NCBI GenBank assembly: GCA_009829735.1
Contig: CM020618.1
Location: forward strand, 12,057,119-12,121,118
Reading direction: 5' to 3'
From: Pyropia yezoensis
Taxonomy: Eukaryota; Rhodophyta; Bangiophyceae; Bangiales; Bangiaceae
DNA length: 64,000 nt
The notes under the pieces are model-generated. The model was not told where the DNA came from, did no database searches, and was given only the letters and a program-made list of their open reading frames with translations. This document shows, in pieces, positions 44,240 through 54,319 of the stretch. The translations under genes were made by a program, and so were the position numbers. How positions within the stretch are numbered: the stretch's first letter is position 1; each line of letters begins with the position of its first letter.

Positions 44240-45536
44240 ATCTGTGGCTGGGCCGTCGCAGCCGCAGGCGCCGTCCCTGGTGCTGCCGCCACGGCGATGG
44301 CAACCTCCTCTGTCACCACTGCCGCCGTTTGCGAGGCGGACTTCTGGTTCGTCACCTCTCTGGACGTTTGGCGCTGCTGCCGTACGGAGAGCGCCTTTGT
44401 GCTCACCATCGGGTCGACAGCCATCCTCTTTGCTGCCGGCGTCCGCTTCTGTGTCCCCGAGTCCGAAGCCGCGACTGCTGTCGCTCCCTCAGTTGGCGGC
44501 ATTGTTGGGCATCGACGGTCCTAGTGGGCCGTCACCGCGAGACGTCCCACCACCGTCGGTGGCGCCCGTGTCGCCACGCCCGCACCGTGCAGAGGTTAGG
44601 GCAGCCCCATCGGCGGCTGCGACGCTGCCGAGGGAGCGCGGTGGGCTCGGCCACCGTCAGACTGCTGCCGGAGATGCCCGGCCTGTGATTGGCGGTGCGA
44701 CCAGGAGTGAAGTGGCGGTCCCACTGGATGGTGGCGCTGAGTAGGAAGCTCCCATGGGTCGCGCGACGGGTGGGCGGGGTGGCGGCTCGCTCGGGGGCGA
44801 CATACGTATTGGCAAGCTTGGCGGTGACCGCGGTGGTGGCGGCGTCGACGAAGTCACGGTTGGTGGTGGTTGGGGTGGTGATGGCGACGGCGGTGTCCAT
44901 CTTGTCGCGGGAGGTGTCCAGCATTGGGACAGTTGGGGCGATCGTGGAGGCGGCGCTGTCGATGTCGGCGGAATTGGTAGTGGCGGTGTGGAGAGCAACG
45001 TCCGTGGTGGCGGCATGCGCGACGATGGCGCTGGTGAACGCGGTGGGTATGGCGGTGGTCTGTGGTGGGGTGAGGGTCACCGCCCGGACAACGCGATGGC
45101 GGATGGCACGGCTGTCGCCGCCGCCCCGTGGGCTGGTAGGTTCGTGGCGCCGTGGACGGGTGGCGGTGGCGCGACGGCTGCCCCCACCGCGGCCGCCACT
45201 GATGGTGCGGATGTCACCGGTAGGGGTGCGAGAGATGCTGCTGTGGTGCCTGGTGTCGGTCGATCGGCCCCGTGAGCGGAATTGTCGGCGGCGCCTTGGG
45301 CGGACGGTGCGGGTGCGGCTGCTGCCCCCGCTGGAGCCGGCGCGGGCAGAGCGGGTGCAGCCGCTTGGGGCACTCGGGGACCTGATGAGATGTCTTGTGT
45401 CGGTCCATCGGTGGGGCACGTCGTGGGCGCGAGCCGCCTGCGTGGAACGCCCGTGGGCGTGGCGGCTGCACCATAAGAGGGCGTGAGACCTGTTGGTCAT
45501 CCGGGTGCGGCTGCGGGTGCGGCTGCTGCGGCTACC

Positions 45537-46109
45537 TGTAGCATCCCTGGCCCCGACTTGGCGCCAACCCGGGACTGCAACCAGAGGGCACCAGGTGCCA
45601 GAACACGCCCGCCGTGTGGTGATGGTTGGCGGCCGTGTCCCGTGCCCGGCACTGGGATGCGGTGGACTACGCTATCCACACGTGAGAGAGGGATTTCCGA
45701 TGGGTTTTTGCATACTTGTGAGAGACTTGATTTGAGAGAATTTGAGTGTGAGATTAGTGAGTGGGAATAGAATTAGTAGTGATAGTGGCCCCCGACCTGA
45801 CGAGGTTAGACTCGGGTCGGGGCCACTGGGGGTTATGGGGGGGGGCTACCTGGCCAACGTGCCGAGGCTCCCCCAGATGCACGTTAAGAGGGACAGCGAG
45901 GCGCCCATGGCCCGCGCCCTCAGGAAAAAGACAACTGCGCGTTTGCTTTCCTCTTCCCCGTGTGCACTACCGTGCGTATCTGTTTGCTCTGCGAGCAGGC
46001 ACGTGAGGCAACAGGCATACCACTCTCGTAGTTCCCCTTTCTGTGTTACCTGTCCCTTTCCTCCGAGGGATATTGACACGTGTCTGAGGGGATCGAGTTT
46101 TATACTACA
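45537..46109 (+). mobile_element. Solo LTR, family II (TSD CTACC)
   Basis: 573 bp, TGTAGCATCCCT...TATACTACA, so TGTAG/CTACA inverted ends. It is homologous to 14042-14609 in opposite orientation. Perfect target duplication CTACC at 45532-45536 and 46110-46114. No internal region. It interrupts the reading frame that leads into the zinc-finger protein. Confidence 0.92.
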
Positions 46110-46681
46110 CTACCGCGGGCTCGCCAGCTGTGGGGTCGGAGGCGGCGGCGGCGGCGGTGGGAGCGGCTGGATCGGCAGCGGCAGGAGCGGGGTCTGGGGC
46201 GACGGCCGCGGCGGTCGGTGGCGCGAGGAAACCTTGGAGGTGCGACGCGTGCTCTCGGTCGTATTGGTCGAAGCGCCATCTGATATCTCACGTGAGCAGC
46301 ATGCACCCCGACGAGCGGTGGTACGAGTGCAAGAACGGTCCACCGCAGTGCGGGATGGGGTTCTTTGATGCATTTGGGCTGCTTCGACATGCCAGAGCCG
46401 TGTACAGCGGCTGGCGACCTTGGGGTTGTCCGTTGTGTAGCAAGCGGTTTTGGTTTCTAGTGGACAGGTGCGAACACGCCTACGTGGTCCACGAGCAGGT
46501 TCGGTTGAAGTTGCGCTTGCGCTGCCCCGTCTGTCACGAAGTGCACCCGCACGAAGGTGCTCTACGCAAGCACTGCTTTTCTGCACACCAGGCCCTGCTG
46601 GGGGAAGGGGTGGGGGGTCTGGGGGGGCGGCGGCCCTCCGCTACCTCCTCCCCCATGTTTGCAACGTCAGTGGGGGCGTAA
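46110..46681 (+). CDS. C2H2 zinc-finger protein (5' part displaced by solo LTR, 3' end altered)
   Basis: An Ala/Gly-rich leader is followed by a finger array: CDACSRSYWSKRHLISHVSSMH and CPLCSKRFWFLVDRCEHAYVVH are C-x2-C-x12-H-x4-H; CPVCHEVHPHEGALRKHCFSAH is another; a degenerate CKNGPPQC finger sits between the first two. These would bind nucleic acid, probably as a transcription regulator. The frame continues 5' of the solo LTR (45477-45536, after removing LTR and one target copy), with no ATG there, so the true start lies further upstream. The stop (46679-46681) is inside the first bases of the tyrosine-recombinase element, so the native C-terminus has been replaced. Confidence 0.7.
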
Positions 46682-46709
46682 CCAGGTAGCCGAGGGGGAA
46701 GAGGCGCCA
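46675..46709 (-). repeat. Split direct repeat B2 (3' terminus)
   Basis: 35 bp copy of B1 forming the outer end of the element, placed in the 3' part of the zinc-finger reading frame. Confidence 0.8.
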
Positions 46710-47072
46710 GTGACGTGACTTTCATGTGTTCCGTCAGTAGGCTAGGCTAGCGCCCCCTTGGCCGCTAGCGGACTGCCCCGCTTGACTGGGCGGCCCTACA
46801 GGAAAGAAGCAGAGAAGTAAAGGTACAGGCAGCAAGACGCGAAAAGGAAGGACCGCCCACCGCCGCAATACTGCCGCGCGTTGAGGAGCCGGGAACGGTC
46901 AGGGCGTTGGCTGCCCCACGTCCCAGGTCCGCTAGCGTAGAGGCAGCGGAAGCTACCGAAAAATGTAGCGACGCGTGCGAAGGCAGGTCCTGTCAGCCTT
47001 GTGCGAGGAAGTACATGGGCGCTATGACCCCTCGGGGTGCTGCAGCCTCGAGTGAAGGGCTTGGGCGGGTGG

Positions 47073-47621
47073 GCAGCGCGAGGAGAAAGGACGCTGCCGG
47101 CCAAGTCGGGCCGGCGGTGGCCTGCCCCGCGTCGCTCTTGAACGACGGCAGGGGCCGCGCCGCCCCCCCGTACCGGTGCCCCCACGCGGGGCCAGGCGCC
47201 AGGCGCGAACGCAGGGAGAGAGAGGGGGGGTGTGCCGCTGCTGCGGCGGGCAAGTGGAAGCTGGCGGCAAATTCGAAGGAGGCGCGCGTCGCACCGCGCG
47301 CCCCCCCCGCGGCCGCCGCCGCCATTGCCGCCGACAGCAGCGCCAAGGAGAGGCAAGAGCAGCAGCCGTGATGGCGCGGCCGCTGCGACAAGCAGACGTG
47401 GCAGTCGGGGGAGGGGGAAGCAGGTGCGTCGCCCCCGCCCGCCAGCCACGGCCAACGGTGCGCGGGACGCGGCCGACGCGGTGACGGGTGCCCGCCGCGG
47501 TGGCAGCGCCGCAAGGCGCCGCGCCGCGGGAAGCCCGCCCGGCGGCTGGGCCGCTCGCCGCCCACGCGGCCAGCCGACAATAAATTACAAAGGCCGGTTA
47601 CAGGAAGAATACAATTCGAGG
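47073..47621 (-). repeat. Split direct repeat A2
   Basis: 549 bp copy of A1 lying 3' of the recombinase gene and directly after B1. Differences seen: one base near 47279 and one near 47595. Confidence 0.9.
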
Positions 47622-47654
47622 CATAACCAGGGAGCCGAGGGGGAAGAGGCGCCA
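47620..47654 (-). repeat. Split direct repeat B1
   Basis: 35 bp with two mismatches to B2. It overlaps A2 by two bases, mimicking joined element ends. Confidence 0.8.
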
Positions 47655-47689
47655 TTAAAGTCGGAGCAGGCGAGGGAGGTAACGCCCGA

Positions 47690-48692
47690 GCACCTCCCGG
47701 GCCGCCGGTGTAGCGCGCCACTGCGTCTTGACGTAGTTGGGCAGCTTCGTCTAAATTGACGCGTGCCCCATCAGCTCGGCGATCATTGGCAGCGGGAGGC
47801 CGATGGCGTATGCCTCGGTGCCTGCGCCGCTGCGCAGGGAGTGCGCTTGGTAGCGTCCGCCAAGAGGGACGTGCAAAGGTAGCAGGCGCATCACGTGCTG
47901 CAGCCACGTGTTGGTCACGCGTGCGGCCAGCCAGAACCGCCGGGCTGGCGCGGGAAGCGCTGGGTCGGCGAGCAGGAGGGCGCGTGGGAGCCGGCCGGCG
48001 GCGTCGTGGCGGGCGAGGACGATGCGGATGAGGTCTGCGATTTTGTCCGCCTTGTCCTCGTCGAGGTCCACGGGTATGTGGACGGCCAGACGCTCGCGCC
48101 CAGTGCGTAAGGCCATCTTGAAGTCGGCCACTTGCACTTCTAGGCCGTGCGCCGAGAAGGAGATGTCGCAGCGCCGCATGCAAGCGACGGCACCCGGTCG
48201 GTTGAACAACACGTAGCCCAGCACAAGGCCGGCACACTGCAGCTGGAGTTAGGCGTCCGGGGTAGAGAGACCCAGGTCGCACACCCGCAGGATGTACGCG
48301 GCTGGCAGCGGCATCCGCAACAGGGCCAGCTCGCCGCCGGCTCGCTCCAGGGCGTGAGCTCTGAAGCCGTACACGGCCAGCTGCACCAGCTTGTCCTTCG
48401 TTGGGTCGCCATGGCCTGCAAGGCGGTGCAGGGACGCCACCGTCGAGAGGTACTTGGAGAGCGAAGGCGGGGCGAGCGCACCCCGCTGCAGCTTAAACAA
48501 CATGAACCCGATGAGGGTGTCGACCGACGCGGGGAGCGGCGCGCGTCCGTGCACGCTGCAGTAGTGGAAGAAGGCGCGGCACTTGGACATGTAGCTGCGA
48601 TGGGTGTTGGGGCGGTAGCCGCGTAGCAACAGCGCCGCGGCTGCGGCAGGGTCGTGCAGGTCGTCGACGACCGGCGCGACCAAGCGCCGCAT
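47690..48692 (-). pseudogene. Tyrosine recombinase of the retrotransposon, broken
   Basis: ATG 48692. The N-terminal SAM-like DNA-binding domain includes YRPNTHRSYMSKCRAFFHYC. A TAA at 48251-48249 interrupts the frame, which resumes with the catalytic domain (MRRCDISFS with the first Arg; HSLRSGAGTEAY as the HxxR box; LMGHAS). The expected catalytic Tyr segment (AVARYTGG, about 47710) is in a different frame, so there is also a frameshift near 47755. In intact elements the enzyme inserts the circular cDNA. Confidence 0.82.
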
Positions 48693-50695
48693 CAGCAACT
48701 CCCAGCTCTGCGAATCGTTGCGGACGGCGGGGTTGCCCCGAATCGGAAGACCACAGTCCGCCAGAAAGGCCGCCGCGCCGGCGTTGACCGAGAAGCGTGC
48801 GTGAAGACCCCGTCCGCCGCCGGGAGGCGTTGCCACTCCAGGCATCCGTCCACCGCGCCGCGCCACCCCTGCTGGGCCCGCCACTCGGGGGCCACGAGCG
48901 TCATGGTAGCGCCGGTCGAGAGCGCCTGGTTGACGATCGCCCCGACCAGGTGGAAGGGGAGGTTGGCCCACGCGTTCTCGTTCGTCCACGCGTGCGGAAA
49001 CGCATTGGTACCCAGTGTGCCGGGGCAGTGCCACCGAGAGTAGAAACGGTGGCAACAGGCGGTCTTGTCGGACGCGAACAGGTCCACCGTATGGGGGCCG
49101 TAGCGTGCCTGGAGGCGGTCGAAGGCGGTCGAGCTCAGCGTCCAGTCGGTGGAGTCGTGCTCGCGCGACAGCCGGTCGGCCCACGCGTTTAGGACCGAAG
49201 AGAGGTGCTCGACGCGAAGCGTGATCTGCAGCTCGGCGCAAAGCTCGTGGTGGGTCCGCATCTCGTCCATCAGGACGGCGGAGCGGGAGGAGCCGGCCCG
49301 GATGACGTGCAGGGCCACCATGGAGTCGGTTCGTAGACGGAGGACGGTGCCTGGGGGGATGAGGTGGCGGAAAGAGACAAGAGCGCGGGTCACGGCGCCG
49401 AGCTCGAGGCAATTGATGTGGAGGCCGTTCCGGTCCAGGCCGTGCACGCCGCGGGCCTCTTGGTTCAAGTTCAGGACCGCACCCCACCCCAGGCCGCTGG
49501 CGTCCGTGTCGAGCAGCATCGATGCGGCGCCCGGCCAGATGGGACGGCCCGTCGCCGCGTGCTGCTGCAGCTCGGTCCACCATATGAGGTCCTTCCATGC
49601 CTGGCGGCCGAGGCGCACGTCGCCGGATGACCCGTGGCGCCATTGCATGGCCGTGAAGAGGGACCGCAGGTGGTACCGGGCGGATGGCACGGACAGGGTG
49701 GTTGATACCGCCGTGCCGCAGAACTTGCGCAGGACGCGGAAGGACACCCACCGCCGGTGCTGGGTCGCGTAGCGCGACAAACTCGCCGCCTGCGCGACGA
49801 TCTTGTCCACGCGGTCGTCGGGGAGGAGGAAGCGCGCCAGGCGGGTGTCCACCATGTGGCCAAGGAGGCGCAAGCTCGTCGGGCCGTCCTTGACGCCCTT
49901 GTTGGGGTGGAGCTTGAGGCCGAGGTCTCCAAACAGGCGCTCGACCACCTTGTACGCGGCCACCGCTTGGGACTTGGTCGCGGGCATGCCGGGAGCCGCT
50001 GGCGGGGCGCCCCCAAAGTCGTCCACGTATGCCATGATGCGGAAGCCTTGCTCCCGGAGATACTGGACGACGGGGCGCATCACCTTGGTCCACGTGAGGC
50101 AGGCCGGTGCCAGGCCGAAGGGCATGGTGATGGGCTTGAAGAAGCGGCCGAGGCAGCGGAACCCCAGGTACGTGCGATCCTCCTCGCGAATGGTGAGGTG
50201 ATGGTAGGCGTCTTTGACGTCCCAGGAGAGCAGGGCGTCGTTTGGCCGCAAGGACTGGGCGAGCTCGGGCAGCGTCTCTTACTTGCAGGTAGCGGTCTCG
50301 GTGAAGCTGTTCACGTGCTTGTAGTCGTACACCGACCGCGGCTTGTTGGCCGTGCGCGCGACGAACGCCGAAGAAACGCACACCAGCTGCTCGATCTCTG
50401 CCGCGTCCATTACCTCCTCGATGTACCTGTTGTCCAGCGCCCGCTTTATCTCCCCATGGAGGAAGGCCGTGTCGTCTGTCGACAGCGGGTACTCGGGAGA
50501 GAAGAAAGGGGTCGGCGCCTCGCGCCACTCGATCCTGACTCCACTCTTGATCGTGTCCACCACCCAGGCGGGCGCGCCCAACCGCAGCCAACGCGGCAGG
50601 GCGGCCTTGAGGATCATGTACACGGGCACGGCCCCCTCGTCGCGCCGTAACGACGGGGGCTTGTGCTTTCGGCGGCGGTTCTTGCCGCCGCCCAT
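48692..50695 (-). pseudogene. Reverse transcriptase-RNase H of the tyrosine-recombinase element, one in-frame stop
   Basis: ATG 50695 opens the frame. It holds SVYDYKHVN, a TAA at 50281-50279, then in the same frame SWDVKDAYHHL, the FKPITMPFGLAPA block and MAYVDDFGG (RT catalytic YVDD). RNase H: MLLDTDASGLGWG, LELGAV, LRTDSMVALHVI. The C-terminal DLFASD...FYSRWHCPGT...NAFPHAW block is typical of DIRS/Ngaro pol. The stop codon overlaps the recombinase ATG as TGATG (48694-48690). Confidence 0.85.
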
Positions 50696-50937
50696 TCTCC
50701 CTCGGCCGGTAACCGCGGCGAGGGGGAGTTACCCTCGCAGCGGGTGCGCGGTGCTTAGGCTCGGCCGCCGCCGCGGCCGCGGCCGCCGCTGCCGCTGCCG
50801 CTGCCACCGCCTCGGCGGGCGGGGGAGCGGGCACGCGTAGCAGGCGTGAATGCGGTGCTGGAGCGGCGGGAGTACGAGTAGCCGCGCTCGGCGGCGCCGA
50901 CCTTGGCGGAGGCGGCTGCCTCGGCGCGGACAACGCG

Positions 50938-51906
50938 CTAGATGAAGCGGCGGGCGCCGTCCCCGTGGAGCGAGTTGCGGGGAACGGCGTCCGCGTGCGC
51001 AAACGCGTCGGTGAGCTTGGGTTCCGACTGGCGGAGTGCCAGGAAGTCGTACCGGGAGACGCCGAACGCGTAGATGCGCCGCGTGGCGCAGACGAGGTAG
51101 TCGACGAGCTCTTGGAGGAGCTTTTTGGTGTTGCCGTCCGCGTGCTGCGCTGCCAGGACGTCGTTGTAGACGTTCTGGGTCCAGGCCAGGGAGCAGTACC
51201 ACTGGCGGGCCTCGAGCTCGTCGCGGCTCCCGGGGGTAAACGTCGAGGCGTGGACGGGGTCGCGGGGCGTGAACGGCATGGGCAGGCCGTCAGAACGCAA
51301 GATGCTGCGCGGGATGTCGAAGCTCTGCAGCCAGTCAGACGACTTGAAGCTGGTGCGAAAGTCGAAGCCATCGTCGTAGGCGCCGGCCTCGTCGACGGTA
51401 GGGCAGGCGCTGGCGCCCATGGTGGCACGCGCCGAGAAGTTGCGACCCCAGCGCGCGACGCCCCAGCCACCGGCGCCGTCCGTATCGCGGTCCCCGTCGT
51501 CGGGGTTGAGGTAGTCCGCGTCGTTGTCGTCCCCGAGGGGGGCGTCGTCGTCGCCCGTGGCGCACGCGCCGGTGTAGCCAGCGGCGGGCGGGGCGGAACC
51601 GCCTGCGGTGGGCGGAACCGGCGGTCGGTCGGTGACCGCCTCGTCACCTCGATCGACGGCTGGGACGCCGCCAGGCGCCGGGTGGCTTCCAGTGCCAGCG
51701 CCAGCTGCCGCTGCGCTCTTACCGACCGCGTCGCGCGGGGGGGCGGCATTGAACGCCGAGATGGTCTGTCGCGCCGTCGTCAGCTCCGTCTCCGTCTGCG
51801 TCAGGCGCGTCTCCAGCTCGCGGAAACGCGCGCGCAGTGTAGCGTCGCTGTCGGCGGGGGTGGCATCCACGTCCGGTGGGGGGGGGGTGGCGACTCCACC
51901 GGGCAT
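50938..51906 (-). CDS. Gag-like protein of the tyrosine-recombinase element
   Basis: 322 aa from ATG 51906. Residues about 25-50 are a heptad-rich coiled coil (FRELETRLTQTETELTTARQ). An acidic Asp/Gly-rich linker with poly-Asp words follows. The C-terminal 150 residues are helical with aromatic content (RQWYCSLAWTQNVYNDVLAAQ, TKKLLQELVDYLVCATRRI), like capsid-type first ORFs of DIRS/Ngaro elements. No zinc knuckle. The assignment comes from position before RT and this layout. Confidence 0.65.
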   Translation of the reverse strand: MPGGVATPPPPDVDATPADSDATLRARFRELETRLTQTETELTTARQTISAFNAAPPRDAVGKSAAAAGAGTGSHPAPGGVPAVDRGDEAVTDRPPVPPTAGGSAPPAAGYTGACATGDDDAPLGDDNDADYLNPDDGDRDTDGAGGWGVARWGRNFSARATMGASACPTVDEAGAYDDGFDFRTSFKSSDWLQSFDIPRSILRSDGLPMPFTPRDPVHASTFTPGSRDELEARQWYCSLAWTQNVYNDVLAAQHADGNTKKLLQELVDYLVCATRRIYAFGVSRYDFLALRQSEPKLTDAFAHADAVPRNSLHGDGARRFI

Positions 51907-51985
51907 GGTGCGTCGGCGAGCCGACGGAGCGTGTCACGGAACCACGGGCGGACCCGGGAGGGGGAGTTTCTCCGAGCGCGCGTGA

Positions 51986-52534
51986 GCAGCGCGAGGAGAA
52001 AGGACGCTGCCGGCCAAGTCGGGCCGGCGGTGGCCTGCCCCGCGTCGCTCTTGAACGACGGCAGGGGCCGCGCCGCCCCCCCGTACCGGTGCCCCCACGC
52101 GGGGCCAGGCGCCAGGCGCGAACGCAGGGAGAGAGAGGGGGGGTGTGCCGCTGCTGCGGCGGGCAAGTGGAAGCTGGCGGCAAATTCGAAAGAGGCGCGC
52201 GTCGCACCGCGCGCCCCCCCCGCGGCCGCCGCCGCCATTGCCGCCGACAGCAGCGCCAAGGAGAGGCAAGAGCAGCAGCCGTGATGGCGCGGCCGCTGCG
52301 ACAAGCAGACGTGGCAGTCGGGGGAGGGGGAAGCAGGTGCGTCGCCCCCGCCCGCCAGCCACGGCCAACGGTGCGCGGGACGCGGCCGACGCGGTGACGG
52401 GTGCCCGCCGCGGTGGCAGCGCCGCAAGGCGCCGCGCCGCGGGAAGCCCGCCCGGCGGCTGGGCCGCTCGCCGCCCACGCGGCCAGCCGACAATAAATTA
52501 CAAAGGCTGGTTACAGGAAGAATACAATTCGAGG
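51986..52534 (-). repeat. Split direct repeat A1
   Basis: 549 bp, virtually identical to 47073-47621. It forms the 5' end of the element upstream of the gag-like ORF and would hold the promoter. Confidence 0.9.
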
Positions 52535-52745
52535 AAAAACGGCAACTGGACTTGACTCGACGCAGAAGAAAAAAACAAAAACAGGGACTTTGGTCACGCT
52601 GCCCTTCGCGGCCCGCCTGCCTGTCTTCCCCTCCCCCCCACCCTCCCCCACGCCCCCACTTCCCCCCCCCCCCCCCCCCCCCCCCTCCCAACTTGCACCT
52701 CCCCCCCGACCTCGCCCCACCCACCGGGCAGACGCGTTCCCGCCC

Positions 52746-54005
52746 CTACGCCAGCCCCCCCCCCGTGACGCTCTCAATCCAGTCCCAGTAGTAGCTGGTG
52801 CGCATAAACACGGTCGGCCACTTGGCGTCGCACGGCCGGGTGGGGGAGCCCATCGCAGACGACACAATGGCGTACTGGGTAAACGTGGGGGGGTCCGAGC
52901 CGGGGGTCACGTGCCACAGGGGCCCGCCCGAGTCCTGGAAGAGATTCACCGGGGGGGTGGGGGGAAGGGGGGACGCCCAAACGAACGAGCGCGACCGCCG
53001 ACCATCATGGGTGGTAGTAAAAAGAAAGAACGACTCCCGTGTGGGCAGCGCGCCACGATGCGGTCGTGTTAGTACCGCGCGACGCGTACTGCCCCGCGAC
53101 CGACCGCCAGGCCCGCGGTAGGTGGTCCGTCGCCGACAAGAGGCCACCGCGACACCCCCGCACACACAAAACAGGTGAAACAGACGCCAAGGCCGATACC
53201 ACAGGGTACCTCTCCAAGAGCAGCCGCCAACACACACATCCCAAGAGAGGAGCGACCCGTCCACTGTGGACGAGGAGATCCCCTCCATCACTGAGCTTGC
53301 GCGCTCACCCCCCCCCCCCCCCCCCCCCCCCCCCCCATTGACAAAACGTACCCCCCAGCAGCTGCGCCTCTGGTACGCCCACGCGCACAGGTCCTGGTGC
53401 CAGTCAATGGCAAACCCCCCCCGGGCGGCCAGGTGGATCTTGTTGCACTCGCCCGTCCCCAGCACGTTGACGTGCGCAATGTGGAGGGACTCGGTCGGGG
53501 TGCCGCCCGGGAACTCGCTCGTAAACCCCCACCCCGTCAGCAGGGCGGGCGCCCCCGCGGCGGGCGTCGACGGCCACCGGTTGAGGCGGGCGAGGCTCAG
53601 GCGGTGGCGCCCAAACTCCGCGTCCGTCACGTCCCGCTCCAGCCGCACCACCGCCACGTCCGACGCGGACGTGGACGTGTTGTACGCCGGGTGGAGGGTC
53701 ATCCCCGCGGCGAGGAGCGGCAGCCCCACCCGCCGGCCGAGGCCCCCCAGCAGCACCACCGAGCCCACCACCGACGGACAGTGGGCGGCGGTGAGGACGT
53801 GCCGGCGGGTGATGAGGGTGCCCGCGCACGCAAACGTGTCGCCAACAAAGAGCTTGACCTGGAAGGAGCTCGGCTGCGCCCACGTCATGGCCGCGCCGCC
53901 CACCACACGGGCGGCGGGGGGGAGGAGGCCGCCACCCGCGGTGTGCGCCGCACCGGCAGCTGCTCGGGATAGGGCCGCGGGGGCGTCGCTGTCGCCGCCA
54001 CCGTC

Positions 54006-54036
<31 letters not shown>

Positions 54037-54319
54037 CCAGCCGCCGCCGCCGCCTCGGCGGGTCTCCCCCCCCCCCCCGACGCGCCACGCCAGCGTCGTC
54101 GGCGGCGGCGACGGCACCCCCCGTGCCGGCGGTGAGGGCGACCACCCTTGCCGCCGCCGCGGGCGTCCACAGCGCCGCCGCCGCCACCGCCGCCACCGCC
54201 GCTGCGGCGACCGCCGCCGCCACCGCCGCGGCGACCGCCGACAGCCGCCGCCGCGGGGGGCACCCCCCCCGGCGGCGGCGGCGGCGGCGGCGGCAGTCCC
54301 CCGCGTCACCACCGCCCAT
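52746..54319 (-). CDS. Secreted S1-family serine protease, two exons
   Basis: Start ATG 54319 (GCGCCATGGG). An Arg-rich n-region and a long Ala/Val hydrophobic helix (LSAVAAAVAAAVAAAAV) form a signal peptide. The frame must then shift at the run 54066-54078 (13 bases) to join the protease frame. Mature start RVVGG; His in LTAAHC; Asp in SDVAVVRL; Ser in GDSGGPLW. The last motif forms only when 53351-52935 is removed (donor GTACGT, acceptor CTCTTCCAG, phase 0), giving SCWG joined to DSGG. Exons: 54319-53352 and 52934-52746. Residue 189 by chymotrypsin numbering (six before Ser) is Arg, not Asp, so trypsin specificity is not expected. The intron is 417 bp and has no in-frame stop. Confidence 0.8.

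Larger units (their letters stand above)
33901..44524 (+). pseudogene. Host coding frame interrupted by the chromovirus
   Basis: ATG 33901 (GACGATGG) opens a Gly/Ala-rich frame that reaches the element at 34862. After the element and one target copy the same frame resumes at 44245 and runs to a stop at 44524, giving about 413 codons in all. The insertion therefore lies inside the codon after ATC (34858-34860) without other damage. The product is low complexity at the N-terminus, has a bipartite basic patch (AKRPRRGP), and two hydrophobic segments flanking and following the insertion point. An alternative frame after 44245 leads, with stops at 44742, 45273 and 45474, towards the C2H2 fingers at 46200. 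Which frame is coding is not settled. Confidence 0.45.
46675..52534 (-). mobile_element. Tyrosine-recombinase retrotransposon (PAT/Ngaro-like), about 5.9 kb
   Basis: Minus-strand order: repeat A1 (52534-51986), gag-like ORF, RT-RNase H ORF, tyrosine recombinase, repeat B1 (47654-47620), repeat A2 (47621-47073), 363 bp of unique sequence, repeat B2 (46709-46675). A copies are 549 bp with only about two differences; B copies are 35 bp. B1 joined to A2 has the layout of a circle junction of element ends, as in split-direct-repeat elements of the DIRS order. There is no target duplication, as expected for recombinase insertion. All three genes carry lesions, so this copy is defective. Confidence 0.85.

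Noticed and set aside
44532..45500. 322-codon minus-strand frame opposite the host sequence
   Set aside because: Composition is that of a complement of Gly/Val-rich plus-strand sequence; no motif and no start context.
48249..51749. Single 1,166-codon gene spanning the recombinase element
   Set aside because: Only its last 150 codons are meaningful (recombinase N-terminus); the rest is out of frame with the gag-like and RT domains.
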